Shown here: piece by piece, positions 1 to 8,625 of the stretch
Layout: each line of letters opens with the position of its first letter
How positions within the stretch are numbered: the first letter of the stretch is position 1
DNA from: Gelidibacter sp035515035
GTDB taxonomy: Bacteria; Bacteroidota; Bacteroidia; Flavobacteriales; Flavobacteriaceae
DNA: 64,000 nt
Direction: 5' to 3'
NCBI RefSeq assembly: GCF_035515035.1
Contig: NZ_DATJCA010000106.1
Span: 1-64,000 of the forward strand
Position numbers and translations under genes: made by a program
Notes under the pieces: model-generated
The model's input: only the letters and a program-made list of their open reading frames with translations
Database searches by the model: none
What the model was told of the DNA's origin: nothing

Positions 1-458
1 GCATCTACTTCCTCAAAATTTAAGTCTGACGAATTATTATTGAACATTAATAACGATAGGGATGTGTATTTGTTGACATCAGCGCTTCCAATTCTGTTAC
101 TATCGAGCATTTCCTGAGTAATCGAATTGAAAAAATTGAAAAAATTGTTCTGAAGAGGATTATAGATCAATCTAAGCTCGTGTTCCAGAACTTTAAAACT
201 GAAATCTTTGTCTTCAATTTCAAAATCGTTTATAATTTTTAATACTCTGCTTTTAAATTTATTAAGAACTCTGTTGTTTTGTATCGCATTGTCATTTTTA
301 GAATTGAACTCACCTGTTTTTTCATTCCATTCTTTCAATGTTGAATTAAACGGTGTTCTGAAAAACTTTGATTTTCTTAAATGCGTAACTCGCAAATAGA
401 TTGGAAATTTATTATTATCTAGTTTTGTCTTTCGAAGAACTGTTTTAATAGTAGCCAT
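1..458 (-). CDS. Tyrosine recombinase/integrase, N-terminal part
   Basis: The frame is open from an ATG at 458 to the window edge, giving about 152 residues with the C-terminus missing. It begins MATIKTVLRKTKLDNNKFPI and continues IYLRVTHLRKSKFF, the pattern of the arm-type DNA-binding domain of Bacteroidota phage-type integrases. A segment resembling the SAM-like core-binding domain follows, with NRIGSADVNKYTSLSLL near residues 120-136. The catalytic domain with the R-H-R-Y residues lies outside the window, so activity cannot be judged. The gene reads away from a tRNA 3'-end duplication 160 bases upstream, the usual place for the integrase of a tRNA-targeted integrative element. It probably catalyses integration and excision of the element lying to the left. 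Family assignment rests on the N-terminal pattern only. Confidence 0.75.
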   Translation of the reverse strand, partial: MATIKTVLRKTKLDNNKFPIYLRVTHLRKSKFFRTPFNSTLKEWNEKTGEFNSKNDNAIQNNRVLNKFKSRVLKIINDFEIEDKDFSFKVLEHELRLIYNPLQNNFFNFFNSITQEMLDSNRIGSADVNKYTSLSLLMFNNNSSDLNFEEVD

Positions 459-484
459 ATCGGAGTTGATTTTATTCGAACCAT

Positions 485-506
485 AGTACAACATTAGTAC
501 AACAAT
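485..506. repeat. Tandem 11-bp direct repeat before integrase gene
   Basis: AGTACAACATT (485-495) is followed immediately by AGTACAACAAT (496-506), about 27 bases upstream of the integrase start. Position and form suit integrase arm-binding sites or an operator for the integrase promoter. Which of these it is cannot be told from the sequence. Confidence 0.5.
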
Positions 507-567
507 TGCAGGTATAAAAGTAAATTATATATGGCTAAATGAAAAATATTATGTGTTAATATATTGA

Positions 568-581
568 TTATGAGATCATAA
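568..581. repeat. Inverted repeat resembling recombination core
   Basis: TTATGA-GA-TCATAA is an inverted repeat with a 2-base spacer. The same half-sites recur as TTATGA-C-TCATAA at 615-627 over the anticodon loop of the tRNA fragment. It may be a secondary core-type site of the recombinase or an accessory protein site. This is inferred from similarity alone. Confidence 0.35.
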
Positions 582-617
582 GAAAGTTAATGAAAGTACA
601 TGAAAATTGAAAATTTA

Positions 618-662
618 TGACTCATAATCAAGTGGTCCCTGGTTCGAGCCCAGGTGGGACCA
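618..662 (+). other. Attachment site: duplicated 3' half of tRNA(CAU)
   Basis: The segment reads as the 3' half of a tRNA: anticodon loop CTCATAA (621-627, anticodon CAU), 3' anticodon strand TCAAG, a 5-nt variable loop, T arm CCTGG-TTCGAGC-CCAGG (638-654), acceptor strand TGGGACC and discriminator A at 662, with no encoded CCA. Upstream there is no 5' acceptor strand (GGTCCCA would be needed), no D arm and no CTTGA. It is therefore not a working tRNA gene but the copy left when an element inserts into the 3' end of a tRNA-Met or tRNA-Ile2 gene. Identity to a tRNA starts near 618, so crossover probably lies at the anticodon loop. The intact tRNA should sit at the far end of the element, left of this window. 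Confidence 0.8.
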
Positions 663-674
663 CAAGTAAACACT

Positions 675-702
675 AGCCTTACAGAGATGTAGGGCTTTTT
701 TT
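675..702 (+). terminator. Intrinsic terminator of the original tRNA gene
   Basis: A 9-bp stem (AGCCTTACA with TGTAGGGCT, one G-T pair) encloses a GAGA loop and ends in seven T residues. It lies 12 bases after the tRNA 3' end, so it is most simply the terminator of the chromosomal tRNA transcript, stranded here by the insertion. Confidence 0.75.
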
Positions 703-963
703 GTGCTTTTAGGTTAAACATTTCTATTTGTTAAGTCTAGAAATGGTCGAAGATATTGGATCTGTACCTGTATTTAATACTAATATTTCTAAGAGAGAAA
801 ATTTTCTGATTGATTATTGAATTATGAGAATATCTTCATTCTTGAGATATTAGTAAAGAAAATTTCTTCTAAATGATTAAATAAAGAGAAAGCATCTTAG
901 ATGAAGATGGTAAACTATGAAAAACTTATTGGGAAAAGTGATGTTATAGCGAGCTTTTCTTTT
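703..963. other. AT-rich gap without recognisable gene
   Basis: Both strands are broken by frequent stops. I see no RNA gene, promoter box or repeat that I can support between the tRNA terminator and the terminator of the channel gene. Confidence 0.6.
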
Positions 964-991
964 AAAAAAAAAGTCCCACCGAAGCAGGACT
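964..991 (-). terminator. Intrinsic terminator downstream of the MscS-like gene
   Basis: Read on the minus strand, AGTCCTGC pairs with GTGGGACT (8 bp including two G-U pairs) around a TTCG tetraloop and is followed by nine T residues. It lies about 146 bases after the stop codon of the mechanosensitive-channel gene and points the right way to end its transcript. Confidence 0.85.
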
Positions 992-1137
992 GAAGATTTT
1001 CTTCTATGTTTTATAGCCTTAATATGCTAAGATAAAGATAAGTAGTTTAGATATGACCTAAACATACCAGCAGGTTTGAATTTGACAATATCAATGTTTA
1101 AGGATGATCAAGTTAATTTGTATCTAAAAAACTATTT

Positions 1138-2370
1138 TTAAACAATCGGAGGATTACCGTCATTAGGATCTTGATACTGATCCCTTTGTATTGGCGTGTT
1201 ATTTTTTTCACGCATTTTATCAATAATATCTTTAAAATGTTCGCCTGCTGCTGCGCGTCCTCCAAGGCCATAACTTAATGCAACAGCTACGGCAATGGCT
1301 CCCAATATAAGGCCAAATGCTAATTCGACTATCTCATTGGCAATCCCCATAGTTCTTAAGGCAATTGCAATAAATAGCGCTAACGATGCCGCACGTACTA
1401 TTCCGGCAATAAAATTGTTGTTATTGGATTGTTTCATTGTGTTGTAGATGAGCATCGAAATGTAATTGCCAATAGCAATAATTACCAATCCAAATAGAAT
1501 TTGTCCGGTTACTGAAAGAATTTCATTGAGGATATAGCTTAAATCATCTAAACCTAAAATGGAAACTGCCGTAATGATTCCAAAAAACACTATAAAGAAA
1601 TAGACCAAGTTGGCGATTAACGTCGATAATGATTGGTTTGCACCAATCATATGTTGTATGTTAATTTTTTCAGCTGCTCTGTCAAATCCTAAACTTCTAA
1701 AAAGTTCGCTTAAAAATGACGCTAAGTATTTTCCGCCCCAAATAAAAATAATGAGGATCAGTGCAGCAATAATAATTTCGCCAATTAAATCAGTGAATTT
1801 ATAGAGAATTTCATTGGCTGGACCAGAAATCGCATTCATCTGCAAGGCATTAAATGCTTGGATAAGAAAAGGGATGAAAATAATAATGAATACTACTTTT
1901 TGAAGAATATTCACTAACATATCAGTGTCCTTAAAGCCAGTTTTATCTACCAATTTATCAATAAAATTACCACCCATAGAAATCAGGCTCGATACAAATT
2001 TTGCTAAGAGATAGCCGATAAATCCTAGGAGGACGGCACCAATTAAATTCGGAATAAAAGCCAAGAATTCGTTAAGCATATTTTTAAGGGGATCAAGGAC
2101 TGCGCTAACTTCTAAAATTTCTAGTACCATTAGTAAAACGATGACCATGATGAGGTAATACACTATTTTACCTAAAAAATGACTGGTACTTTTAGAATGC
2201 TCTTCATTCATAACCCTATTGCCCCATTTAGTCCGATCAAGTAATTTTGAAATCAGTTTCTGGAAGAATTTGGCAATTAGCCAACCAATAATTAGGACTA
2301 ATATAGCACCTAGAAGGTTGGGTAGATAATCTGTTACAGTGTCTGCAAAGCGTTGAAAATGTGTTTCCAT
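1138..2370 (-). CDS. Mechanosensitive ion channel family protein (TM-helix repeat type)
   Basis: This 410-residue, very hydrophobic protein has about nine or ten membrane segments. Blocks of the type LLGAILVLIIGWLIAKF (about residues 19-35) recur near 105-125, 200-215 and 290-310. These are the amphipathic/membrane helix repeats found in a branch of the MscS superfamily. It ends with ALSYGLGGRAAAGEHFKDII, a glycine/alanine-rich segment like the pore helix and start of the cytoplasmic part in that branch, but the soluble beta domain and cage of classical MscS are missing or very short. It probably acts in the inner membrane as a tension-gated or related channel. It is monocistronic with its own terminator at 964-991. 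Family fairly sure; gating and substrate unknown. Confidence 0.75.
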   Translation of the reverse strand: METHFQRFADTVTDYLPNLLGAILVLIIGWLIAKFFQKLISKLLDRTKWGNRVMNEEHSKSTSHFLGKIVYYLIMVIVLLMVLEILEVSAVLDPLKNMLNEFLAFIPNLIGAVLLGFIGYLLAKFVSSLISMGGNFIDKLVDKTGFKDTDMLVNILQKVVFIIIFIPFLIQAFNALQMNAISGPANEILYKFTDLIGEIIIAALILIIFIWGGKYLASFLSELFRSLGFDRAAEKINIQHMIGANQSLSTLIANLVYFFIVFFGIITAVSILGLDDLSYILNEILSVTGQILFGLVIIAIGNYISMLIYNTMKQSNNNNFIAGIVRAASLALFIAIALRTMGIANEIVELAFGLILGAIAVAVALSYGLGGRAAAGEHFKDIIDKMREKNNTPIQRDQYQDPNDGNPPIV

Positions 2371-2598
2371 AAAATGTTAAGATTTTTAAAATTAAAATCT
2401 TTAAGATACAAATTATATGTTAAATGTATCTAATACTAAAACTTAACAATCTCATATTGTAGGAAGTAGCATCACGGATTTCAAATTAAGAGATGCTTAT
2501 TGTGGGTGGTGGAATGTTTTTTCGGAGTTGATATCTGGTATTATAATTTTTGGATGTTGCCAAAATAATTACGTGCTTTATTTGGCTAGGTTAAGTAT

Positions 2599-5571
2599 CT
2601 ATTTTTCTTTAGTAGCACCCCCCTTGATCGCCTCATAGAGCACCTGCTGAATCTCCGTTCGTGTGTTCAAATTATACAACCGAACATTATCCCGTGTAGG
2701 CGACACCCGGTTAGACAGAAAAATGTACAATAAATCCGCTTCCGGATCCAGCCAAACCATCGTACCCGTAAACCCAGTGTGTCCAAAACTGCTCTCGCTG
2801 GCGTCAGCTGCAGTATTATTGACAATACCTGCTGCATTAGGACGGCGTTTATCAAATCCTAAGGCACGTTTATTGTCGGACTCGGGGAATTGGGTTTTAG
2901 AAAAATTCCGTAAGGTTTCTTCCTCAATATAGCGTTTGCCACCATAAGTGCCCATATTGAGGTACATTTGCATCAATTTGGCAAGATCATTGGCGTTGGC
3001 GAAAAGGCCCGCATGTCCTGAAATCCCACCCAGCATTATGGCACCTTCATCGTGAACTGTTCCGTGTATCGGAAGATGGCGGAAATAGAAGTCGTTTTCC
3101 GTAGGTACAATGTTTTCTAAGCCATACTTGTCCAATGGGTTGAAGGTAATCGTGGTCGCGCCCAAGGGCTGGTAAATATTCCGCTGTAAATAGGACGAGA
3201 AATCGTCGTCTACCATACTTTCGACCACTCGTGGGGATAGGATGAAAAAGAAGTCGGAATAGACATAGGCTTTCTTATCCAAAAGCGGTGATTTGCGAAT
3301 CGTTTTAACTATTTTATCAGAGTAGTTGCGATGCAAATACATGTTTTTCGCAACTTTAACGGGATATCTGGCCGAAGAATCCTTTTTAATCGTCCACCAT
3401 TTATAGCCACCATTTTTACGGTAAATGTTTTTGTAGAAAGGAATCCATGGTTGAAAACGTGCTTGATGGGTTAAAATATCCCGGAATGGGATATCCGACT
3501 TGTTACTGTTTTTAAAACTTGGCAGATAGTCGGCTAAAGTGCCGTCCAAATCAAATTTTTCTTCATCATATAATGTCATGAGGGCTGCCATGGCCGAAGA
3601 AATTTTGGTTACAGAAGCTAAATCGTACAGATCTTCCTTTTTTACTTTGATGGTATCACTATAGGTGTGAAAACCATAAGCCTTATGAAAGACCACTTTC
3701 TGATTTTTAGCGACCAAAACTTGCCCACCTGGGATGGCTTTCAAATCCATAGCCAGATTCATCAGAGAATCAATTTTACCGTTTAAAATATCAGAATCCA
3801 TACCCACCGCTTCCGGTAGCGTATAACTAAATCGGACGCCCCCTTCTAGGTTGATTCCTTCTCCATATTTAAATTTATTTCCTATGCTAACCGGTAATTT
3901 CCCTTGAGCGCCAATACCGCCAAAAATAACTTCCGCCGTAAGTTCCTGGGCTTCTTTTGAGTCTTGGTAAGCTATAATTAGTCCAGCAGACTTTTCAATG
4001 TTTGCTAATTTATCAAGCACATACGGATTTTTGAAAAACGCTACTGTACTCTTATCTTTTTGGGACCATTCACCAATAAACTCTTGTACCGCAGTCGAAA
4101 ATTTGAGCGTATTACTTGGGCGTTGGCTTTCGTCATGGATGCCAATAATCAACTGATCATAAGCTTTAAGTTGGTCTTGTAATTTTGAAATGTCCGCTGA
4201 GGTGGCTTCAATTGGTAATTGATAAGCGTCAACTTTTGTATATAGCTTCAGACGCTCTTGAAAAGGAGTTATATCTTCTGCGCCAATAGACACTGAGGCA
4301 AATTTGACCTCATCCAATTGCTGAAAGGGGAGCATATGAGATTCATTTTTAAGCACGGTAAGAGATGCGGCTACCAATTGTTGATTTAATAATCGTGCTG
4401 TGGTCGAATTTAAGTCCGCGACAATATGCTCTGGATTGACGGCAGTGTACTTATGCAATCCCACCCATTGCTTAACCGCCAATACTTTTCTAACCTTTTC
4501 ATCAATCTGCTCTTGGGAAATCAATCCGTTTTTTAGGGCTTTTTTAATCTCAAGGATGGTGCTCGGGACACTTTCCACCAATTCCAACACATCGTTGCCC
4601 GCCAAAACTGCATCTCGGTCCACAATGCCTGGCGAATGGTCTTGGGTAACTGCCTTCATGGTCATAGCATCTGTAATAATCAGCCCTTCAAAACCCATGT
4701 GGTTTTTGAGTAAATCAGTCACTATGGGTTTTGATAATGTGGACGGCACCCCGGTAGAATCTAACGCAGGAATATTTAAATGCGCTACCATAATCCCGCC
4801 AAGTCCTGCCGCTATAAGTTTTCGAAAAGGGAACAATTCGAGTGTATCCAAACGTTTTAAAGAATGGTTGATTTGTGGTAAAGCGTAATGCGAATCGACA
4901 TCCGTATCGCCATGTCCCGGAAAATGTTTTGCAGTCGTTAAGACAAACTCATCCTGCATCCCACTCATATAGGCCGATGCCTTTTTGGCCACATTGTCCT
5001 TGTTTTCTCCAAAAGATCGGTAGTTGATCACCGGATTGTTAGCGTTATTATTGACATCCACCACAGGAGCAAAATTAATATGCATCCCGGTGCGCTTTAA
5101 TTGTTTGGCAACTTCAATACCCATCTCGTAAAGTAGGGTGTCGTCTTGGATAGCTCCCAAAGCCATCTGAAACGGATAACTGATGGTACTTTCCAAGCGC
5201 ATACCCAAACCCCATTCAGCATCCATGGCCCCCAATAAGGGAACTTTTGAAGCGTTTTGGTAAGCATTCATCAGCTGTACCTGTGTATCAGGATCACCCT
5301 GAAAGAAGATGAGTCCGCCAATTTTATGTTCTGCGATCATCTTTAAAATTTCTTGCTTATGATCCTCGCCTTTGTTCGAAAACGCTCGAACCATGATCAG
5401 CTGTGCAATCTTTTCCTCTACAGAAAGAGTTGTCATTATAGAATCTACCCAAACGCTGTTTTCATAGTGTAAAAATGGGGGTTTTTTAGCCGATAATTGC
5501 TGTGCCTTGAGCGTTGTACTTGCTATTAAAAGAATTAAAGTGAGGACGATGGAAACTGTTTTTTTTGTCAT
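2599..5571 (-). CDS. Exported GH3 hydrolase fused to a serine hydrolase (beta-lactamase fold)
   Basis: The 990-residue protein has a signal peptide (residues 1-23, ending LKAQ). The first half is glycoside hydrolase family 3 of the NagZ type: KHFPGHGDTDVDSH at 215-228 carries the His-Asp acid/base loop typical of N-acetyl-beta-glucosaminidases, and LIITDAMTM holds the likely nucleophile Asp301. A linker of about 230 residues resembling the GH3 second domain follows. From about residue 600 the protein is a penicillin-binding/class C beta-lactamase-like esterase with SVTK (about 652), YSD (about 770) and HTG (about 929), the three motifs of that fold. It probably acts in the periplasm on peptidoglycan or muropeptides, joining glycan cleavage with an esterase or peptidase step. 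Such fusions are known in Bacteroidota. The product is not a resistance enzyme by default. No operon partner is seen. Confidence 0.88.
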   Translation of the reverse strand: MTKKTVSIVLTLILLIASTTLKAQQLSAKKPPFLHYENSVWVDSIMTTLSVEEKIAQLIMVRAFSNKGEDHKQEILKMIAEHKIGGLIFFQGDPDTQVQLMNAYQNASKVPLLGAMDAEWGLGMRLESTISYPFQMALGAIQDDTLLYEMGIEVAKQLKRTGMHINFAPVVDVNNNANNPVINYRSFGENKDNVAKKASAYMSGMQDEFVLTTAKHFPGHGDTDVDSHYALPQINHSLKRLDTLELFPFRKLIAAGLGGIMVAHLNIPALDSTGVPSTLSKPIVTDLLKNHMGFEGLIITDAMTMKAVTQDHSPGIVDRDAVLAGNDVLELVESVPSTILEIKKALKNGLISQEQIDEKVRKVLAVKQWVGLHKYTAVNPEHIVADLNSTTARLLNQQLVAASLTVLKNESHMLPFQQLDEVKFASVSIGAEDITPFQERLKLYTKVDAYQLPIEATSADISKLQDQLKAYDQLIIGIHDESQRPSNTLKFSTAVQEFIGEWSQKDKSTVAFFKNPYVLDKLANIEKSAGLIIAYQDSKEAQELTAEVIFGGIGAQGKLPVSIGNKFKYGEGINLEGGVRFSYTLPEAVGMDSDILNGKIDSLMNLAMDLKAIPGGQVLVAKNQKVVFHKAYGFHTYSDTIKVKKEDLYDLASVTKISSAMAALMTLYDEEKFDLDGTLADYLPSFKNSNKSDIPFRDILTHQARFQPWIPFYKNIYRKNGGYKWWTIKKDSSARYPVKVAKNMYLHRNYSDKIVKTIRKSPLLDKKAYVYSDFFFILSPRVVESMVDDDFSSYLQRNIYQPLGATTITFNPLDKYGLENIVPTENDFYFRHLPIHGTVHDEGAIMLGGISGHAGLFANANDLAKLMQMYLNMGTYGGKRYIEEETLRNFSKTQFPESDNKRALGFDKRRPNAAGIVNNTAADASESSFGHTGFTGTMVWLDPEADLLYIFLSNRVSPTRDNVRLYNLNTRTEIQQVLYEAIKGGATKEK

Positions 5572-6002
5572 TTGTGAATTTTATCATTGAAATGCTCCAA
5601 GCATATATATTGGTTGCTGGTTTAGCAAATCGATATTTAAGGATAAGGATTTTCTAACGGACTACAAAATAATAAATTATCAGCAGACATTTTGCAAATA
5701 TCGGCGACAAGGGACAGCCGATTTTAAAATGGGGTAGGCGACACTATACTTTAATAATGCCATCTAAAGGACCCTATGTAATGACATACTTTATAATTTC
5801 TTTAAGCTGACAAGGCGCATTCTGAAAAATAAAAACTCTTATAAGTCACATAATGACGTAAACCGAGGGTTTAGATTACAGTAAATTAAGTCAGGTAGCA
5901 CTGACCTAATCTTAGAATGGATGTGCTTATTTTAAAAACAATAGGTATGGACGAGAAAAACAATGTGATTCCGCTAAGGCAACTTGAATACACAGTAACC
6001 TA
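5572..6002. other. Non-coding gap, about 430 bases
   Basis: The stretch holds the upstream region of the GH3 fusion gene and the downstream region of the phospholipase gene. I find no convincing promoter box, terminator hairpin, RNA gene or short reading frame. Confidence 0.5.
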
Positions 6003-6905
6003 TTACCACTCCACAAAAGAAATCCCCAGTCCAATCGTGGTTTGATAGTGGTTATAGTCAATCAGATTCTCTCCATAACCACTAAATATCTGTAAATGGC
6101 CTCTTAGATTGTTTCTGATGGGATACATGTAGTTGAATTGAACGCTTCCATGATTGTCATTAAAAGACAATGAGTTGCGCAACAATATATTCATACTATG
6201 TCCATTTTTTCTGTAAATGACGTTGGCTTCTGCGCGACCTATATAATCTTCAATCTCCGGATTGTCATCATCTTCTGAGCCCCCACCAATGCGAATCCAA
6301 GGTTTGAGATAAAGTTGAAAATCTTCCCGTTCCAAAGCCAAATGAAAAATAATTCGGTTCCAACTTCTTGAGATAGGGTCGGGCCTTCCATTGGATTGAT
6401 GGTTAAATGCGACGCCGGCCATTCTGGCCTGAATTCCGAAAAAATTGAAATCCAATGGAAAATTGGCAATGAGTTCAGGTTCATAATTGAGTTCCCTGAA
6501 AGGACGGGACAACTTTGGAGCGTATACTTGCCAATGTGCAATTTGGGTATAGCCCACCCAAAGATCACCTGTGCCAAAAAGGAAGGATTGAAGTACTTTC
6601 GTCTTAAAACTAAGCTGAAATTTCACTTCTGTAGAATGAAGATCAATGGGCTCATCAAAAGCGGGTTCTTGTCCTACGCTTTGAGGCTGTTTATTGATGC
6701 GATTGGTCCAATGCACCGGCATCACATAAAAGGGTTGGTAGGAATTCAACCTGAAGGTGCCGTTTCTATCTTTGTAATCAAGTTCCCAGGCTTGGGATAA
6801 GGTCTGGGTGACAATAGAATCTTTTTTCTTAAAAAGTCCCTGGGCCTTTAAATTGGCAGTAAATGTGATCAAAAAGATCAAAAAAGAAAATCTAATAAAT
6901 GACAT
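6003..6905 (-). CDS. pldA: Outer-membrane phospholipase A1
   Basis: The signature block NHQSNGRPDPISRSWNR (about residues 166-182) matches the active-site region of OMPLA: catalytic His and Ser in HQSNGR and the Asn/Arg of SRSWNR. OMPLA is a 12-strand outer-membrane barrel that hydrolyses phospholipids that have flipped to the outer leaflet, as dimers with calcium. The alternating aromatic strands (for example LFGTGDLWVGYTQIAHW) fit a barrel. I chose the ATG at 6905 (300 residues) because a clean signal peptide, MSFIRFSFLIFLITFTANLK, starts there. An ATG 45 bases earlier at 6950 would add a polar extension before it and overlap the upstream gene. Co-directional with the next upstream gene, 34 bases apart. 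Confidence 0.88.
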   Translation of the reverse strand: MSFIRFSFLIFLITFTANLKAQGLFKKKDSIVTQTLSQAWELDYKDRNGTFRLNSYQPFYVMPVHWTNRINKQPQSVGQEPAFDEPIDLHSTEVKFQLSFKTKVLQSFLFGTGDLWVGYTQIAHWQVYAPKLSRPFRELNYEPELIANFPLDFNFFGIQARMAGVAFNHQSNGRPDPISRSWNRIIFHLALEREDFQLYLKPWIRIGGGSEDDDNPEIEDYIGRAEANVIYRKNGHSMNILLRNSLSFNDNHGSVQFNYMYPIRNNLRGHLQIFSGYGENLIDYNHYQTTIGLGISFVEW

Positions 6906-6939
6906 AAAAACAGGGGTGTAGTTGACGTAATTTATAACG

Positions 6940-8490
6940 TTATTTCGCAAACTCTGCCAAATATTTATCTCTAATTATTTGTCCAACAGGTTTGTTTTCA
7001 ATTTTGCTTTCCAACCAAGAAATGATGTCTAAATACAAAAAGGCGCGTCGTTCATAAGGATGATCTTCATAGGTTTTTAAAGTTCTGTGAAGTTCAATAA
7101 ACGCGTTTTTCAGATCATGCGGATAAATATCCTGTAACCCTTTGATAAACTTGATCATTTCCTTTTGCACCTCGTACAGATCATTAATTTTAATCAGAAA
7201 TTTATAGGTGCTCTTGAGCAAGCTCTCCATATGATAATCTACTCCAGCTTCATAATGTGCGACCAAATTCAGGACCCGTGCAAAAGTCTGTAAATCTTCG
7301 CGCATGGATAATGATTTATTAGAAATTATCTTATCCAAATAGAAAATACAGGCTTTATTATTTCCTGCCCCAAATTGTAAGCTTGCAAATTTATAGTAAA
7401 AAATCATCTTATGGTGTTCGTCAAGACGATTGTTGTATTTTTTTAATTTGTTTTCAATTCTTGGAATGAGGTTTAAACCTTCCTCAAAGCTTCCGTCAAT
7501 AAAATGTTGATTGATCCGGTGGAAATTGAGATACAAAAAGACCAATGCGTCCACGTTTTCATCCTTTGGGAAATCGGGTTGCTCCAAGCGTTCTTCCAAG
7601 TTGCGCAACTTTTTTAAAAACTTCGGTTTTCTTCCGATAAAAAATAGGGCTTCCAGAAGATAATTGTTTCCCTTTAAAAAGAAAACAGGATTCAAACTGA
7701 TCATGTGTGGGTTGTCATAAAACAAATTCACCCATTTTGAGGCATATTTATAGCAATTCAAGAAATCCTGAAGTAAAAAACTATACCATAAATAGGAATT
7801 ATAAAGCCATAATTTCTCTCTGAAACCAATTTTCGAGAATTCAAATTTAGGGAGTCTATCGTGGAAATATGCTGTTACTTTCTGACCTTCTTCTGCATTT
7901 TTGACGTAGCCCGTTTTTAATATAATGCTATACAATTGAAGGGACAGATTTGAAAGCTTACTGGTGATGACATTCAATTCGCTCAATTCTTTGGCTTGTA
8001 CGGTCAGTTCATCGGCACGCGTGCTGATGCTTCTAGTGATATACTGTGATTCAATGATTTTTTCCAGTTCCACAATCTCATAGGCCAGATTTTTTTCTTC
8101 ATTTTGAATGGCGAGTTCTTTGGCTCTATCCAGAATTCTTAAACTCTGTTTATAGAGGCCTTTATGATATAAAATGGAGGCGAAATCAAGCTGTTCGCGT
8201 ATTTGCGAACGGACATTCTGATGAGAGGGATTGAGTTTTAAGCTGATTAAGATTTGCTTATACAAATGTGCCTTTACATTAGCCAACTGCTGTTTTTTTA
8301 CAATACCAGTCTTGATGATTGCAGGTTCATCATAGCTTTTGGCCTTGTCCATATAATTGAAAAGATTCAAGAATTTAGAGTCGGCATTAACATCAAGCCG
8401 CCCAACATACAGCTTAAACTGTCGTTTTTCAGACTTGGTCAATGATTTTACCAACTGAAATAAATTATCTTTTTGCTCCTTAGTCATCAC
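6940..8490 (-). CDS. Conserved helical protein of unknown function
   Basis: This 516-residue soluble protein has no signal peptide or membrane segment. It starts MMTKEQKDNLFQLVKSLTKS and is rich in Lys, Glu, Leu and Tyr, with repeated amphipathic helix pairs. The spacing of Leu, Tyr and Ala in ILYHKGLYKQSLRILDRAKE (about 108-127) looks like a TPR unit, and similar pairs occur along the chain, so a solenoid scaffold is likely. I recognise it only as a type of hypothetical protein common in flavobacteria. It is divergent from leuA with 135 bases between. A second ATG lies one codon in. No catalytic motif is evident; a role cannot be assigned. Confidence 0.7.
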   Translation of the reverse strand: MMTKEQKDNLFQLVKSLTKSEKRQFKLYVGRLDVNADSKFLNLFNYMDKAKSYDEPAIIKTGIVKKQQLANVKAHLYKQILISLKLNPSHQNVRSQIREQLDFASILYHKGLYKQSLRILDRAKELAIQNEEKNLAYEIVELEKIIESQYITRSISTRADELTVQAKELSELNVITSKLSNLSLQLYSIILKTGYVKNAEEGQKVTAYFHDRLPKFEFSKIGFREKLWLYNSYLWYSFLLQDFLNCYKYASKWVNLFYDNPHMISLNPVFFLKGNNYLLEALFFIGRKPKFLKKLRNLEERLEQPDFPKDENVDALVFLYLNFHRINQHFIDGSFEEGLNLIPRIENKLKKYNNRLDEHHKMIFYYKFASLQFGAGNNKACIFYLDKIISNKSLSMREDLQTFARVLNLVAHYEAGVDYHMESLLKSTYKFLIKINDLYEVQKEMIKFIKGLQDIYPHDLKNAFIELHRTLKTYEDHPYERRAFLYLDIISWLESKIENKPVGQIIRDKYLAEFAK

Positions 8491-8578
8491 GTTAAAATGT
8501 CACTCAAATAATTAATAATCAATATCTTATAATATTTTAAAACGACTGAACATCGTAAAAGCCGAATCCATGACCAAC

Positions 8579-8586
8579 CAAATTTA
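8579..8586 (-). promoter_or_regulatory. Possible -7 box for the helical-protein gene
   Basis: Minus strand TAAATTTG matches the Bacteroidota -7 consensus TAnnTTTG, 89 bases upstream of the start at 8490. A second match (TATTTTTG, minus strand) lies at 8616-8623. I found no such box for leuA on the plus strand in this gap. No clear -33 element was seen. Confidence 0.3.
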
Positions 8587-8625
8587 AATACAAATTATAA
8601 ATTAGCTTGTCAATACAAAAATAAT

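Noticed and set aside
600..663. Complete tRNA gene
   Set aside because: Acceptor 5' strand, D arm and 5' anticodon strand are missing; only the 3' half is present.
4400..4888. 162-codon plus-strand frame inside the GH3 gene
   Set aside because: It lies antisense to the catalytic GH3 region, whose motifs are intact, and it matches no family.
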